A stretch of 64,000 nt of DNA from positions 3,720,001-3,784,000 of the forward strand of contig OZ245783.1 in assembly GCA_965227875.1 (NCBI GenBank), read 5' to 3'. This DNA is from G965227875 sp965227875 (lineage in GTDB: Bacteria; Pseudomonadota; Alphaproteobacteria; Rhizobiales; JAJFHC01). The notes below the pieces were generated by a model, which searched no databases, had not been told where the DNA came from, and saw nothing but the letters and a program-made list of their open reading frames with translations. Made by a program: the position numbers and the translations under genes. Below, in pieces: positions 25,884 to 35,873 of the stretch (its first letter is position 1; the number at the start of each line of letters is the position of its first letter).

Positions 25884-27116
25884 ATGACCGCACTCTCCCG
25901 TTTCCCTGCCCTGCAGGCACCACAGCTTCGCATCTACATCGCCGGCGCGGTCTTCGCGCTCAACGGCCTGTGGATTCAGCGTGTCGTGATGGGATGGCTT
26001 GCGTGGTCGCTGACCGGGTCCGCGACCTGGGTCGGCATCGTCGCTTTCCTGATGTTCGCCCCCACGATGGTGTCCGGACCGTTTTTCGGTGTCCTGACCG
26101 ACCGCGTCGACGTGCGCCGGGCCGCCCTGACGTCGCAGTCCATACTTGCCGGTTTCACGCTGTGCCTGGCGGTGACCGAGCTTTCCGGCCTTCTCGGCAT
26201 CTGGTCGCTTTCGGCGATCGCACTGGGCATCGGCATCACGACCAGCGCGCATCATCCGATCCGCGGTGCCCTGGTCCCGCGCCTGGTGCCGCGCGAGGCA
26301 CTGGCGAATGCCGTCGCCCTCGTATCGATAAACTTCAACCTGGCCAGGCTGCTGGGCCCCGCGATTGGCGGTGCGTTGATCGCCGGGTTGGGCGTGTCGG
26401 CCGCCATACTGGTCAATGTCGCCTGTTTCCTGCCGTTCCTCGCCGCTCTTTTCATGCTCAGGCCGCGTCCCCGTGCGGAACGGGAAGATCACGCCGAGCG
26501 AGGCTCGTTCCTGCGCGAACTCGGAGACGGTGTACGCCACGTCCTGGAACATCCGAGCATCCTCCGCGCGATGGCGCTCAACGGTCTTTTCTCGTCGATC
26601 GTGCGGGGAAGCCTGGAAATCCTGCCCGCCGTCGCCGACGGGCGGTTTCAGCGCGGTGCCGACGGGCTCGGCGAAATTCTCGCCGCAGCCGGCGCTGGCG
26701 CGCTTGTGGCGTCGGCGGTCATGGCCTGGCGCAACACGCATTTCTCGGGCCGCGGCTTGCCGCCGGTCTCGACCACCGGCGTTTTCGCCGGGTTCATATT
26801 CGTCGCCGGGCTCGGTTACACCGATGTCTGGGGCCTTGCCCTTCTGTGCACCTTCGGCATCGGCTGCACCGGTGCCGTCGTCGGCATCGGCTACATGTCG
26901 ACCGTCCAGCTCATCCTCGAGGATGGATTCCGCGGGCGCGTCATGAGCCTGTGGACGGTGGTGGGCATAGGGGGGGCTGCGGTCGGTGCCCTGTGTCTCG
27001 GCCAGGCGGTAGACCGCTACGGTCTGGAGATAAGCCTCGTCACCGCCGCGGCCGCCGCGATCTTTCTGGCAGGCCTCGTCCTCGCGGCCAGCCGGCCAAA
27101 ATACGAAAACCGGTGA
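25884..27116 (+). CDS. MFS transporter (EntS/MFS_3-like)
   Basis: A 410-residue major facilitator with about twelve helices. It opens with a short cytosolic arm, then GAVFALNGLWIQRVVMGW; the motif-A-like loop GVLTDRVDVRRAAL follows helix 2. The layout resembles the enterobactin-exporter (MFS_3) group, mostly exporters of small molecules, drugs or siderophores. There is no adjacent biosynthetic cluster to suggest a substrate. It is 37 bases after the patatin gene, so co-transcription is possible. Confidence 0.85.
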   Translation: MTALSRFPALQAPQLRIYIAGAVFALNGLWIQRVVMGWLAWSLTGSATWVGIVAFLMFAPTMVSGPFFGVLTDRVDVRRAALTSQSILAGFTLCLAVTELSGLLGIWSLSAIALGIGITTSAHHPIRGALVPRLVPREALANAVALVSINFNLARLLGPAIGGALIAGLGVSAAILVNVACFLPFLAALFMLRPRPRAEREDHAERGSFLRELGDGVRHVLEHPSILRAMALNGLFSSIVRGSLEILPAVADGRFQRGADGLGEILAAAGAGALVASAVMAWRNTHFSGRGLPPVSTTGVFAGFIFVAGLGYTDVWGLALLCTFGIGCTGAVVGIGYMSTVQLILEDGFRGRVMSLWTVVGIGGAAVGALCLGQAVDRYGLEISLVTAAAAAIFLAGLVLAASRPKYENR

Positions 27117-27133
27117 CGGGGGCGCCACCGGTT
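27108..27133. terminator. Hairpin between convergent MFS and MBL genes
   Basis: AACCGGTG and CACCGGTT form a perfect 8-bp stem around a 10-base loop that contains the second half of the MFS stop region. No T-run follows on either strand. It may be a weak bidirectional terminator in the 63-base convergent gap. Confidence 0.35.
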
Positions 27134-27179
27134 CTCCTGTCGCTTGCGTCGGGGGACGGCGATGTCCCCGGTTCCTGGA

Positions 27180-28142
27180 TCAGGCGCCGAACGGCTCGAA
27201 GACGTAGCCGTTGCCGTCTTTCGAAATCGTACCGGCGTTCGGAAAGCCGAAGTGATATCCCGCGACGATGACGTTGTCGGCGACCGCGCGGTCGAACATG
27301 GCCTTGCGGTTCTTTTCCGCAAGCTCGGGGTCCGCATCGAACACCGCGTGCCAACCCGGGTTGGCCACGAAGAGTGCCGGCACGTTCGCGATATCGCCCA
27401 TGACGATGAGTTCCTTGTCGCCGGAACTCAGGTGAAACGCGGTGTGACCGGGGGTATGGCCATAGGCGGGCAGGGTGCGGATACCCGGAGCGACTTCCTT
27501 CTCGCCGGCGGCCTGGCTCAGGTTCTTCCAGTTGGGGAAGGTGGCCTGGATCCGTTTTGCGAGGCCCTGCCGGTTCTCGGGCAATTTTGCGATCAGCCCG
27601 GGATCGGTCCAGAACTTGTACTCGGTCTCCGGAACGATGATCTCCGCCGACGGGAAGATCTGTTCATTGGTGTCCTTCGCCATGAGGCCGAAAATGTGAT
27701 CCGGATGAAAATGCGACACGAGCACCGTGTCGACGGCGCCGGCATCGACGCCCGCGGCCTTCATGTGGTCCATCATCTTGCCTGCGGTCGGGGCGAGTTG
27801 GCCACCGGTGCCTGCGTCGATGAGGATCGTCTTGCCGCCTGACTTGATTACCGTCTGGGCGAATTCGATGGGCACGAACTCGGGCGACAGCCCGGCCTTT
27901 TCGAGGGCCGCCTTCGTCTGGTCGACGGTGGCGTTGCGAACGAAGCCGTCGTCATGTTTCTTCTGCCAGATCCCGTCATAGAGGGAGATGCATTCTATGT
28001 CTCCCACCATGTATTTGTGGAAGCCCTGTTCGCGAGCAGTCGCGGCGAGCGCGCTCGGGAGAAACTGCAACGATCCGGAAAGCCCGAGTGCGGCTGCACC
28101 GGCACCGGAAAGAACCACTTCACGCCGTGTAAGCTTGTTCAT
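27180..28142 (-). CDS. Exported MBL-fold metallo-hydrolase
   Basis: A 320-residue metallo-beta-lactamase-fold enzyme. The N-terminus (LTRREVVLSGAGAAALGLSG) has a twin-arginine pair and hydrophobic core, so Tat export of the folded enzyme is likely. The zinc motif HFHPDH is at 144-149, with later His and Asp ligands in GHTPGH and GDIA. Relatives include lactonases (quorum quenching) and other hydrolases with an AttM/AiiA-like arrangement. The substrate is not inferable. It reads in the same direction as the cytochrome c' gene upstream, after 177 bases. Confidence 0.82.
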   Translation of the reverse strand: MNKLTRREVVLSGAGAAALGLSGSLQFLPSALAATAREQGFHKYMVGDIECISLYDGIWQKKHDDGFVRNATVDQTKAALEKAGLSPEFVPIEFAQTVIKSGGKTILIDAGTGGQLAPTAGKMMDHMKAAGVDAGAVDTVLVSHFHPDHIFGLMAKDTNEQIFPSAEIIVPETEYKFWTDPGLIAKLPENRQGLAKRIQATFPNWKNLSQAAGEKEVAPGIRTLPAYGHTPGHTAFHLSSGDKELIVMGDIANVPALFVANPGWHAVFDADPELAEKNRKAMFDRAVADNVIVAGYHFGFPNAGTISKDGNGYVFEPFGA

Positions 28143-28264
28143 TCTCTGTCTCCTGCTAGCAATACTTTGTGGATCCCCCCCAAAGCATGTGCGACGCGAT
28201 TGCGTCCCTTGCACGGCTGTACCTAGGCCGGGACGGCTCTTCGTCAACTCACGATGCGGAAAGC

Positions 28265-28293
28265 GGCGGCCATTCCTGGCCGCCGGTGTTTTT
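28265..28293 (+). other. Hairpin with T-run in the MBL-cytochrome c' gap
   Basis: GGCGGCCA-TTCC-TGGCCGCC forms a perfect 8-bp stem, with five T residues at 28289-28293 on the + strand. The flanking genes are both on the - strand, where the stem is followed by only GCTTTCC. It therefore looks like a terminator for a + strand transcript that has no visible gene, or a stem that ends cytochrome c' transcription weakly. Confidence 0.4.
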
Positions 28294-28319
28294 CGCCAAT
28301 CTGACCTGGTGAAACGGCG

Positions 28320-28793
28320 TCAGTTAGCAGGCGCCCGGAAGGTCTCGTGGCAGCCCTTGCACCCGGCGCCCGCCGCACCGATCGCACCCTTGAGGGCATC
28401 GAGCCCGTCGCTTGCGACAGATGCAAGCTTCGCCGTGCCCTCCTTCAGGGCATTCGATTTCTCGACGACGGCCGGGTAGGTCGACCAGATCTCCGGTTTC
28501 GCCCGTGTCTTCACCTTCAGGTCGGCGTTCGTGTTGTCGGATCCTTGCGGCCACATGGCGGACGCGTCGAGATTGACGGCGGCATTGAGACCGTCCGCGG
28601 CAGCCTGCGCGGCCTTGGCGTCATACTCCACCTCGCCTTTGACCATCGCTGCGATGATTCCCAGATAGAAGCTGTAAAGCTGCATCTGGGCCTGCCTGGC
28701 CTTGATCGCGTTTTCCGCCGATTGCGCGCTTGCCGGTCCACTCACCAGGCTCAGTCCGATGATGAACAGGGCTCCAGTCAAAAACTTCTTCAT
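28320..28793 (-). CDS. Cytochrome c' (second copy)
   Basis: A 157-residue periplasmic class II cytochrome c. A signal peptide (LTGALFIIGLSLVSGPASA) precedes a helical domain ending in the heme site CKGCH (about 146-150) and FRAPAN, the same C-terminal pattern as the copy at 20550-21020 (FRAPKQ). The two copies differ strongly elsewhere, so they are not a recent duplication. It is divergent from a LysR gene across 101 bases rich in TGCA-type repeats, which suggests direct control by that regulator. Confidence 0.88.
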   Translation of the reverse strand: MKKFLTGALFIIGLSLVSGPASAQSAENAIKARQAQMQLYSFYLGIIAAMVKGEVEYDAKAAQAAADGLNAAVNLDASAMWPQGSDNTNADLKVKTRAKPEIWSTYPAVVEKSNALKEGTAKLASVASDGLDALKGAIGAAGAGCKGCHETFRAPAN

Positions 28794-28804
28794 GTCGCGT
28801 CTCC

Positions 28805-28900
28805 TTGCATAATGGCCGATGCCACCCCTTGCCAAGGTTATGGTATGCATGAATGAACGATAATTCCCAATCTATGCAACGATAGTGTGCAAGAATGCAT
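28805..28900. promoter_or_regulatory. Repeated TGCAT/TGCAA boxes between cytochrome c' and lysR
   Basis: The divergent region holds TTGCAT (28805), ATGCAT (28845), ATGCAA (28874), GTGCAA (28887) and ATGCAT (28895, which includes the lysR start codon). LysR proteins bind paired T-N11-A boxes, and several of these sites are spaced about one or more helical turns apart. A regulator site overlapping its own start would allow autorepression. Confidence 0.4.
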
Positions 28901-29824
28901 AAAATTGACTGGAACGATCTGAAGTACATCTTGGCCGTGGCCCGGACCGGATCGCTGGCCGCAGGCGCCCGAGCCCTGGGCGTAAACCACTCCACTGTCC
29001 TGCGCCGGGTCAACGCTTTCGAGGAACTCCACGCTGTCCGGCTGTTCGACCGCAGCCGGACCGGTTACGCATTGACGAGCGAGGGCGAGCAGCTCCTCAA
29101 GGCGGCCCGCGACATTGACGATGTGGTCACACGTCTGGAGCGCAAAATCGACGGAAAGGACCTGAAACTCGAGGGCAGGATCAGGCTCACCACGACCGAC
29201 ACGCTGCTCTACGCCATCGTGATGCCGCATCTCGTCGACTTCCAGAGGCGGTATCCGGATATTTCCGTCGAAGTGACCGTGACCAACAGCATTCTCAGTC
29301 TGACGCGCCGTGATGCAGATGTCGCCGTGCGTCCGGCGCCGGCCTGTCCCGACCACCTCGTTGGCGAGAATGTCGGGCTCATTCATTTCGCGCTCTACTG
29401 TTCCCGGGAGTACTGGGCCGAGCACTCCGGCCTCGCCCTTGGTGAGCACACGTGGCTCGGACCGGACGAAGCTCTCGCGGGTTCACCGCCAGGAAGATGG
29501 ATGCGGCAGATGCTCGAGGACGTTCCGCTGGTCTTCAGGTCCGACACCTACCTCGCGATCTATGAAGCGGTTCGCCGGGGCATCGGCATGGCCGTCCTGC
29601 CCTGCGTCGTGGAGAGGCCGGAACACGATGTGGTTCGGCTGGCCTTGCCCGAACCCGGGGTGAGCAACAGTCTCTGGGTCCTGACGCACAAGGATCTGGA
29701 GAAAACCGCGCGCGTGCGTACCTTCATGTCCTTTTTCGCCGAACGTCTGCGGAACGACACCGCACGACTGGGGCGCGATCTTGCTCCGGAACGGGCCGAG
29801 GGGCTTTTCGACGTTCAGTCGTGA
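28895..29824 (+). CDS. LysR-family transcriptional regulator
   Basis: A 309-residue regulator. The winged HTH has GSLAAGARALGVNHSTVLRR near 18-37 and FDRSRTGYALTSEG as wing. The effector domain spans about 90-295. The length and HTH are typical of the family. It is divergent from cytochrome c', its likely target, and its last 10 bases overlap the 3' end of the convergent merR gene. The inducer is unknown. Confidence 0.9.
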   Translation: MHKIDWNDLKYILAVARTGSLAAGARALGVNHSTVLRRVNAFEELHAVRLFDRSRTGYALTSEGEQLLKAARDIDDVVTRLERKIDGKDLKLEGRIRLTTTDTLLYAIVMPHLVDFQRRYPDISVEVTVTNSILSLTRRDADVAVRPAPACPDHLVGENVGLIHFALYCSREYWAEHSGLALGEHTWLGPDEALAGSPPGRWMRQMLEDVPLVFRSDTYLAIYEAVRRGIGMAVLPCVVERPEHDVVRLALPEPGVSNSLWVLTHKDLEKTARVRTFMSFFAERLRNDTARLGRDLAPERAEGLFDVQS

Positions 29825-30240
29825 TCGGTCTCGCACAGGCCATGGTCGGCCAGCGACTGCATGACGTAGCAGTCGCCGACCCGGCCCTGTTGGCATTGGG
29901 TGGATATGCGTTCCAGCTCGGCTTTCAGGCGGGTGAGCTGGGTGATCCTCGCGTCGACGGCGTCGAGATGCCGGCGAACGATCAGGTCGGCCTCCTGGCA
30001 GCACTGGTCCGGGTCACGGCCTAGCAGGATCAATTGACGGATGTCGTCGATCTTGAGCCCGAGGTCGCGGGCATGGCGGATGAACCGCAGCCGTTCGAGA
30101 TCGCTCTTGCCGTAGCGCCGCTGCCCGCCGGGGCTGCGCTCCGGCTCCGGAAGCAGCCCGGTTGTTTCGTAGTACCGGATCGTCGGGACCTTCACCTCGG
30201 CCCGTCTGGAAAGCTCGCCGATGGACAGCATCTTCGCCAC
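29815..30240 (-). CDS. MerR-family metal-responsive regulator (ZntR/CadR-like)
   Basis: A 141-residue regulator with the MerR HTH (SIGELSRRAEVKVPTIRYYE, 6-25), the RRYGKSDLERLRFI wing and a dimer helix. The metal-binding positions are C80/C81 before the helix, C116 and C124 in the loop, and extra H133, C136 and H140 at the tail. That pattern fits the Zn/Cd/Pb(II) branch rather than copper sensors. The start is GTG with AAGGA 6 bases upstream. It is divergent from the CDF efflux gene, which carries a perfect MerR-type promoter. Confidence 0.88.
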   Translation of the reverse strand: MAKMLSIGELSRRAEVKVPTIRYYETTGLLPEPERSPGGQRRYGKSDLERLRFIRHARDLGLKIDDIRQLILLGRDPDQCCQEADLIVRRHLDAVDARITQLTRLKAELERISTQCQQGRVGDCYVMQSLADHGLCETDHD

Positions 30241-30249
30241 CTTTTGTCC

Positions 30250-30280
30250 TTGAAGCTCTAGTCACTAGAGATTTTATAGT
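30250..30280 (+). promoter_or_regulatory. MerR-type promoter and operator of the efflux gene
   Basis: TTGAAG (30250-30255) and TATAGT (30275-30280) are separated by 19 bases, the over-long spacer that MerR proteins untwist to activate. The spacer contains a perfect 7-1-7 palindrome, CTCTAGT-C-ACTAGAG (30256-30270). The CDF gene starts 31 bases after the -10 box. This is strong sequence evidence for MerR control of metal efflux. Confidence 0.9.
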
Positions 30281-30310
30281 GCTGCCGCAAACACGATCAA
30301 GAGGTGAACC

Positions 30311-30949
30311 ATGAGCGGCAGCTGCTGCGGGAATGTGAATTTCGAAGGCGTTTCGCCGGACTACAAGCGCAGGCTGTGGCTCGTGATTTTCATCAATGCG
30401 GCCATGTTCGCAGTAGAAACCACGGCCGGCCACCTGGCGGCCTCCCAGGCGCTCCAGGCGGATGCCCTCGACTTTCTCGGCGATGCGGTGACCTACGGAA
30501 TTTCACTGGCGGTGATCGGCGCATCCCTGCAGGTGAGATCGACGGCCGCGCTGGCGAAAGGCATCAGCCTCGCCGCCATGGGGCTATGGGTTTTCGGCGC
30601 GACGTTCTACCGGGTTTTTGTCGAAGGCATTCCGGATGCCGGCATCATGGGATGGATCGGTTTCCTCGCCCTTGCGGCGAACGTCGCAAGCGTCATGGTG
30701 CTGGCCCGGTATCGCGACGGCGATGCGAACGTGCGCTCCGTCTGGCTGTGTTCGCGCAACGACGCCATCGGCAATGTCGCCGTCATGGTGGCGGCAGGTG
30801 CGGTCTGGGCGACGCAGACACCCTGGCCGGATCTTGCCGTGGCGGCATTCATGGCGGTCCTGTTTCTCAATTCCGCGCGCCAGATCATCCAGCAGGCGCT
30901 CCGGGAGTTCCGGCAGGCGAGGGACCCCGGGCCGGTGCGCGCGGGGTAG
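30311..30949 (+). CDS. Short cation diffusion facilitator (metal efflux)
   Basis: A 212-residue membrane protein with about six helices. Metal-site residues are DFLGD in helix 2 (Asp pair where many CDF proteins have HxxxD) and CSRNDAIGN in helix 5. A Cys pair near the N-terminus (GSCCG) could pick up thiophilic metals. The usual C-terminal cytosolic metal-sensing domain is missing: the chain ends soon after helix 6 in a charged RQIIQQALREFRQARD tail. It is controlled by the divergent MerR gene. The likely cargo is Zn, Cd, Co or Pb. Confidence 0.85.
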   Translation: MSGSCCGNVNFEGVSPDYKRRLWLVIFINAAMFAVETTAGHLAASQALQADALDFLGDAVTYGISLAVIGASLQVRSTAALAKGISLAAMGLWVFGATFYRVFVEGIPDAGIMGWIGFLALAANVASVMVLARYRDGDANVRSVWLCSRNDAIGNVAVMVAAGAVWATQTPWPDLAVAAFMAVLFLNSARQIIQQALREFRQARDPGPVRAG

Positions 30950-30966
30950 GCATCCGCCCGTCGGCG

Positions 30967-32574
30967 TCAGTTGTCTTCCTTGATCATCCGGGCGCCTTTC
31001 GCGGCGATCATGGCCGTGGGCGTGTTCGTGTTGCCCGACGTGATCGTCGGCATGACCGAGGCGTCGATGACCCGCAGACGGTCGAGGCCGATCAGCCGCA
31101 GCCTCTCGTCGACGACGGCCATCCGGTCCGTACGCAGCCCCATCTTTGCCGTGCCGACCGGATGGAAGATCGTGGTGCCGATGTCGCCTGCCGCCTTGGC
31201 CAGTTCCTCGTCCTTGTCGCCGACGTCCGGCCCCGGAAGGTGCTCTTCCGGTGAATACCTGGCGAGCGCCTCCTGCTTCATGAGACGCCGCGTGATCCGT
31301 ATGGCGTCGGCCGCCACGGTCCTGTCCTCTTCGGTCGACAGGTAGTGCGGTGCGATGACCGGCCGGGCCTCGGCTGCGGGCCCGCCGATGCGAACGTAAC
31401 CCCGCGAGGTCGGACGCAGGTTGCAGGCGCTTACCGTGATGGCCGGGAAGCGGTGGAGCGGATCGCCGAACTTGTCGAGCGATAGCGGCTGGACATGAAA
31501 CTGGATGTTCGCGCGCTCGTAGGACGGTCCGGACCGTGTGAAGATGCCGAGCTGCGATGGGGCCATTGTCAGGGGACCGCGCTGCCGCAGAGCGTAGTCG
31601 AGCGCCATCAGCCCGCGGTGAACCTGCGAGTGATACATTTCGTTGAGCGTTCTCGCGCCTGAGACTCGGTAGATCGCGCGTTGCTGCAGATGATCCTGCA
31701 GGTTGGCGCCCACGCCGGGCAGGTCCACGACCGGGTCTATGCCTGTCTCCCTGAGGAAGCCGGCCTCGCCGATCCCGGACCTCTGGAGGATCTGCACCGA
31801 ACCGATCGAACCTGCACTGAGGACCACTTCGGCGCGGGCGCGCGCGGTGTGCGTCTTTCCGGCCCGGGCATATCGCACTCCGACCGTTCTGCCGTTCTCG
31901 ACCACGAGCCTGTCGACCGTCACCTCGGTCTCCAGCCGCACATTGCCTCTTTTCAGGGACGGCTTGAGGAACCCGCGGGCCGCGGACCACCGCACGCCGC
32001 GCTTCTGGTTGACGTGGAAGTAGCTGCAGCCTTCATTGTCGCCGGTGTTGAAGTCGGCGATCGCCGGAATGCCCATTTGGCCGGCCGCGTCGCGCACCGC
32101 GTCAAGGATCGGCCAGGACAGCCTTTGCGGTTCGACGCGCCATCTGCCTTCGGCACCGTGCACATCGCTCTCGCCGAGGAAATGGTTCTCGATGTTGCGG
32201 AAGACCGGAAGCACGTCGTCCCAGCCCCAGCCTGCGAGACCGATCTGGCGCCAACCGTCATAGTCGGCCGCCTGGCCCCGCATGGCGATCATCGCATTGA
32301 TCGCCGACGACCCGCCGATCACCTTGCCGCGCGGATAGGCGAGCGATCGCCCGTTCAGACCGGCTTCGGCCTCCGTGCGAAACATCCAGTCCGACCGGGG
32401 GTTGCCGATGGCGAAGAGATATCCGACCGGGACATGAAACCAGATCCAGTTGTCCTTTCCGCCCGCCTCCAGGACGAGTATCCGATTGCCGGGGTCGCGT
32501 GACAGGCTTTCCGCCACGACGCAGCCCGCCGTGCCCGCGCCGACGATCACATAGTCGAATTCTTCGTTGTCCAC
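30967..32574 (-). CDS. GMC-family FAD oxidoreductase (choline dehydrogenase-like)
   Basis: A 535-residue flavoenzyme. It shows the FAD-binding VIVGAGTAGCVVAESL near 9-24, the GMC signature RGKVIGGSSAINAM near 82-95, and the C-terminal active-site and FAD-closing segment with HPVGTAKMG, then RVIDASVMPTITSGNTNTP. It oxidises an alcohol group, but the substrate (choline, glycerol, sugar or aliphatic alcohol) is not determinable. The start is GTG at 32574, preceded by GGGGAG. It is followed downstream by convergent CDF. Confidence 0.9.
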   Translation of the reverse strand: MDNEEFDYVIVGAGTAGCVVAESLSRDPGNRILVLEAGGKDNWIWFHVPVGYLFAIGNPRSDWMFRTEAEAGLNGRSLAYPRGKVIGGSSAINAMIAMRGQAADYDGWRQIGLAGWGWDDVLPVFRNIENHFLGESDVHGAEGRWRVEPQRLSWPILDAVRDAAGQMGIPAIADFNTGDNEGCSYFHVNQKRGVRWSAARGFLKPSLKRGNVRLETEVTVDRLVVENGRTVGVRYARAGKTHTARARAEVVLSAGSIGSVQILQRSGIGEAGFLRETGIDPVVDLPGVGANLQDHLQQRAIYRVSGARTLNEMYHSQVHRGLMALDYALRQRGPLTMAPSQLGIFTRSGPSYERANIQFHVQPLSLDKFGDPLHRFPAITVSACNLRPTSRGYVRIGGPAAEARPVIAPHYLSTEEDRTVAADAIRITRRLMKQEALARYSPEEHLPGPDVGDKDEELAKAAGDIGTTIFHPVGTAKMGLRTDRMAVVDERLRLIGLDRLRVIDASVMPTITSGNTNTPTAMIAAKGARMIKEDN

Positions 32575-32671
32575 GTCACTCCCCGGATCGGTTCTGTGGT
32601 CGAGACCGCCTGTCGCCAGCCGTTTTCCGTTTTACAACGGTTTCGCAGCTGAACACCAATCCGGCGTCGGT

Positions 32672-33874
32672 TCACGTACTGGCCGGGGTCGTGCCGGTCC
32701 TGCACAGTGTTCCGGAGACCGTGCGGGCGAGCAGGTGCCGGAAGACGGCGACGCGGCCGACAGGTCCGACGGCGAGATCGCGCACCAGCGGCAGCAGCCT
32801 GCTTTCAGACTGGAAGAAGGGGGTGAAGACCCAGCTCAGCGCCTGGTAGAGCCGCACGTGAAGCCGCCTGCGGGCGGCATAGGCCCGCATCGCGTCTGCG
32901 AGGCCATCGTGTTCGGCGAGACCGAGAGCCAGCGCGTGGGCATCGAGCAGGCCCATGTTCGCGCCCTGTCCGAGTTGCGGGCTGGTGGCGTGCGCGGCAT
33001 CGCCGATGAACACGATGCCGTCGCCGTGGGGCACGCGCATCGTGTGATGTCCGTAGCGTGCAAACGATAGCCCGTCCGGATCGTCGATCTGGTTCAGCAC
33101 GGGCTCGATCTCCGGCCAGAGGGCACGAACCTTGTCCTTCCAGGCGTCCAGGCCGTTCGCGCGCCAGGTCGCAAGTTCGTCCTGCCTGAGGCTCCAGAAG
33201 AAGGCCGCCTGTGGAACCGTGCCGGACACACCGGTCCCCGTGGGCAGGAGTCCCGCCATCTGCGTCGCGGCACGGTAGCGTTGCTCGAGGCAGTCATGTC
33301 CGAAACCGCCGTCGGGCATGGTCACATTTGTCCACAGGGCCCCGTAGGCGAGCATGCGCCGTGAGACCGGCCGCGCGGCAGCCGCATGGAGCGGGGTGTC
33401 GTGTCCCGTCGCGTCGACGACGAGGTCGAAAGGCCCGTGGCGGACGCCACTGGCATCGACGAGGCGCCTGTCCGCCGCGAACCCGGTGATCCTCGTCCCC
33501 GTCACGAGATCCGCGCCTGACGTGCCAACCGCCTCGTAGAGTGCGTCGAAAAGGGTCGCGCGATGAACCGCCAGCGCCGTGGCGCCGGGATGGAGCGCGT
33601 CATAGGAAACGTCGAGCGCGATCCGGTTCGACGGCACGGACTGTCCGATGATCCGGCCGATGGGTGCGCCGCGCGCGAACACCTTGTCGCGCAGGCCCAG
33701 CGTCTCGAGTACGCCGAGCCCGGAAGGCTGGAGCATCAGCCCCGAGCCCACGGGCCGGGGCGTCTCGAACTCCTCGAAAAGCGTGACGCGGTGCCCGGCA
33801 CGGGTGAGGAACAGCGCGCTGGCGAGCCCGGATGGCCCGCAACCGGCGATGGCGATGTCGAGCCGACGCGTCAT
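32672..33874 (-). CDS. FAD-dependent monooxygenase (aromatic hydroxylase type)
   Basis: A 400-residue class A flavoprotein monooxygenase. It has the Rossmann GCGPSG near 11-16 with FEEFE as ribose contact, the DG-type motif VVDATGHDTP, and GIVFIGDAAHATSPQLGQGANMG as the C-terminal FAD motif. Relatives hydroxylate aromatic acids or ubiquinone precursors using NAD(P)H and O2. It is followed by glnS upstream on the same strand, with a 24-base gap. No aromatic catabolic cluster is adjacent, so the substrate is open. Confidence 0.86.
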   Translation of the reverse strand: MTRRLDIAIAGCGPSGLASALFLTRAGHRVTLFEEFETPRPVGSGLMLQPSGLGVLETLGLRDKVFARGAPIGRIIGQSVPSNRIALDVSYDALHPGATALAVHRATLFDALYEAVGTSGADLVTGTRITGFAADRRLVDASGVRHGPFDLVVDATGHDTPLHAAAARPVSRRMLAYGALWTNVTMPDGGFGHDCLEQRYRAATQMAGLLPTGTGVSGTVPQAAFFWSLRQDELATWRANGLDAWKDKVRALWPEIEPVLNQIDDPDGLSFARYGHHTMRVPHGDGIVFIGDAAHATSPQLGQGANMGLLDAHALALGLAEHDGLADAMRAYAARRRLHVRLYQALSWVFTPFFQSESRLLPLVRDLAVGPVGRVAVFRHLLARTVSGTLCRTGTTPAST

Positions 33875-33898
33875 GTCCGGTCTGTCGAGCCCTTGCTG

Positions 33899-35581
<1,683 letters not shown>

Positions 35582-35686
35582 ATCGGAAAGCTCCTGAGCC
35601 CTGTCCCGGCAGGCTTGCGTCTCGCAGTTCCTTGAAAGAATTACGGCCAGCCGTCAAGGCTTCGCAAGATCGCTTTGTCGGGAGAT

Positions 35687-35760
35687 TGGCTGGGGCGCAG
35701 GGATTCGAACCCCGATATTTCGGACCAGAACCGAACGTAATGCCATTATACGACGCCCCA
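35687..35760 (-). tRNA. tRNA-Gln (anticodon CTG)
   Basis: A 74-base cloverleaf with encoded CCA. The acceptor stem TGGGGCG/CGCCCCA is perfect and has the U1-A72 pair and G73 used as identity elements by GlnRS. The anticodon stem TTCGG/CCGAA encloses loop TTCTGGT with anticodon CTG (reads CAG). The T arm has TTCGAAT. It sits 106 bases upstream of glnS on the same strand. Confidence 0.97.
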
Positions 35761-35873
35761 GTGGCCAGCCGTGTCAGGCGGCGCCGTTTCTAGCGTGTTC
35801 GGCGGTCGCGGGCAAGCGCGATTGTGACGATTGAAGCACGTTCGTGCGCTTTCGCCGCAGACCCGCCTCCGGC

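Noticed and set aside
20550..28793. Recent duplication of cytochrome c'
   Set aside because: The two proteins share only the CKGCH and FRAP tail; the rest is too divergent and the flanks are unrelated.
35687..35760. tRNA-Gln 3' end as an integration site for a mobile element
   Set aside because: I found no second copy of the tRNA 3' end and no integrase or phage gene beside it.
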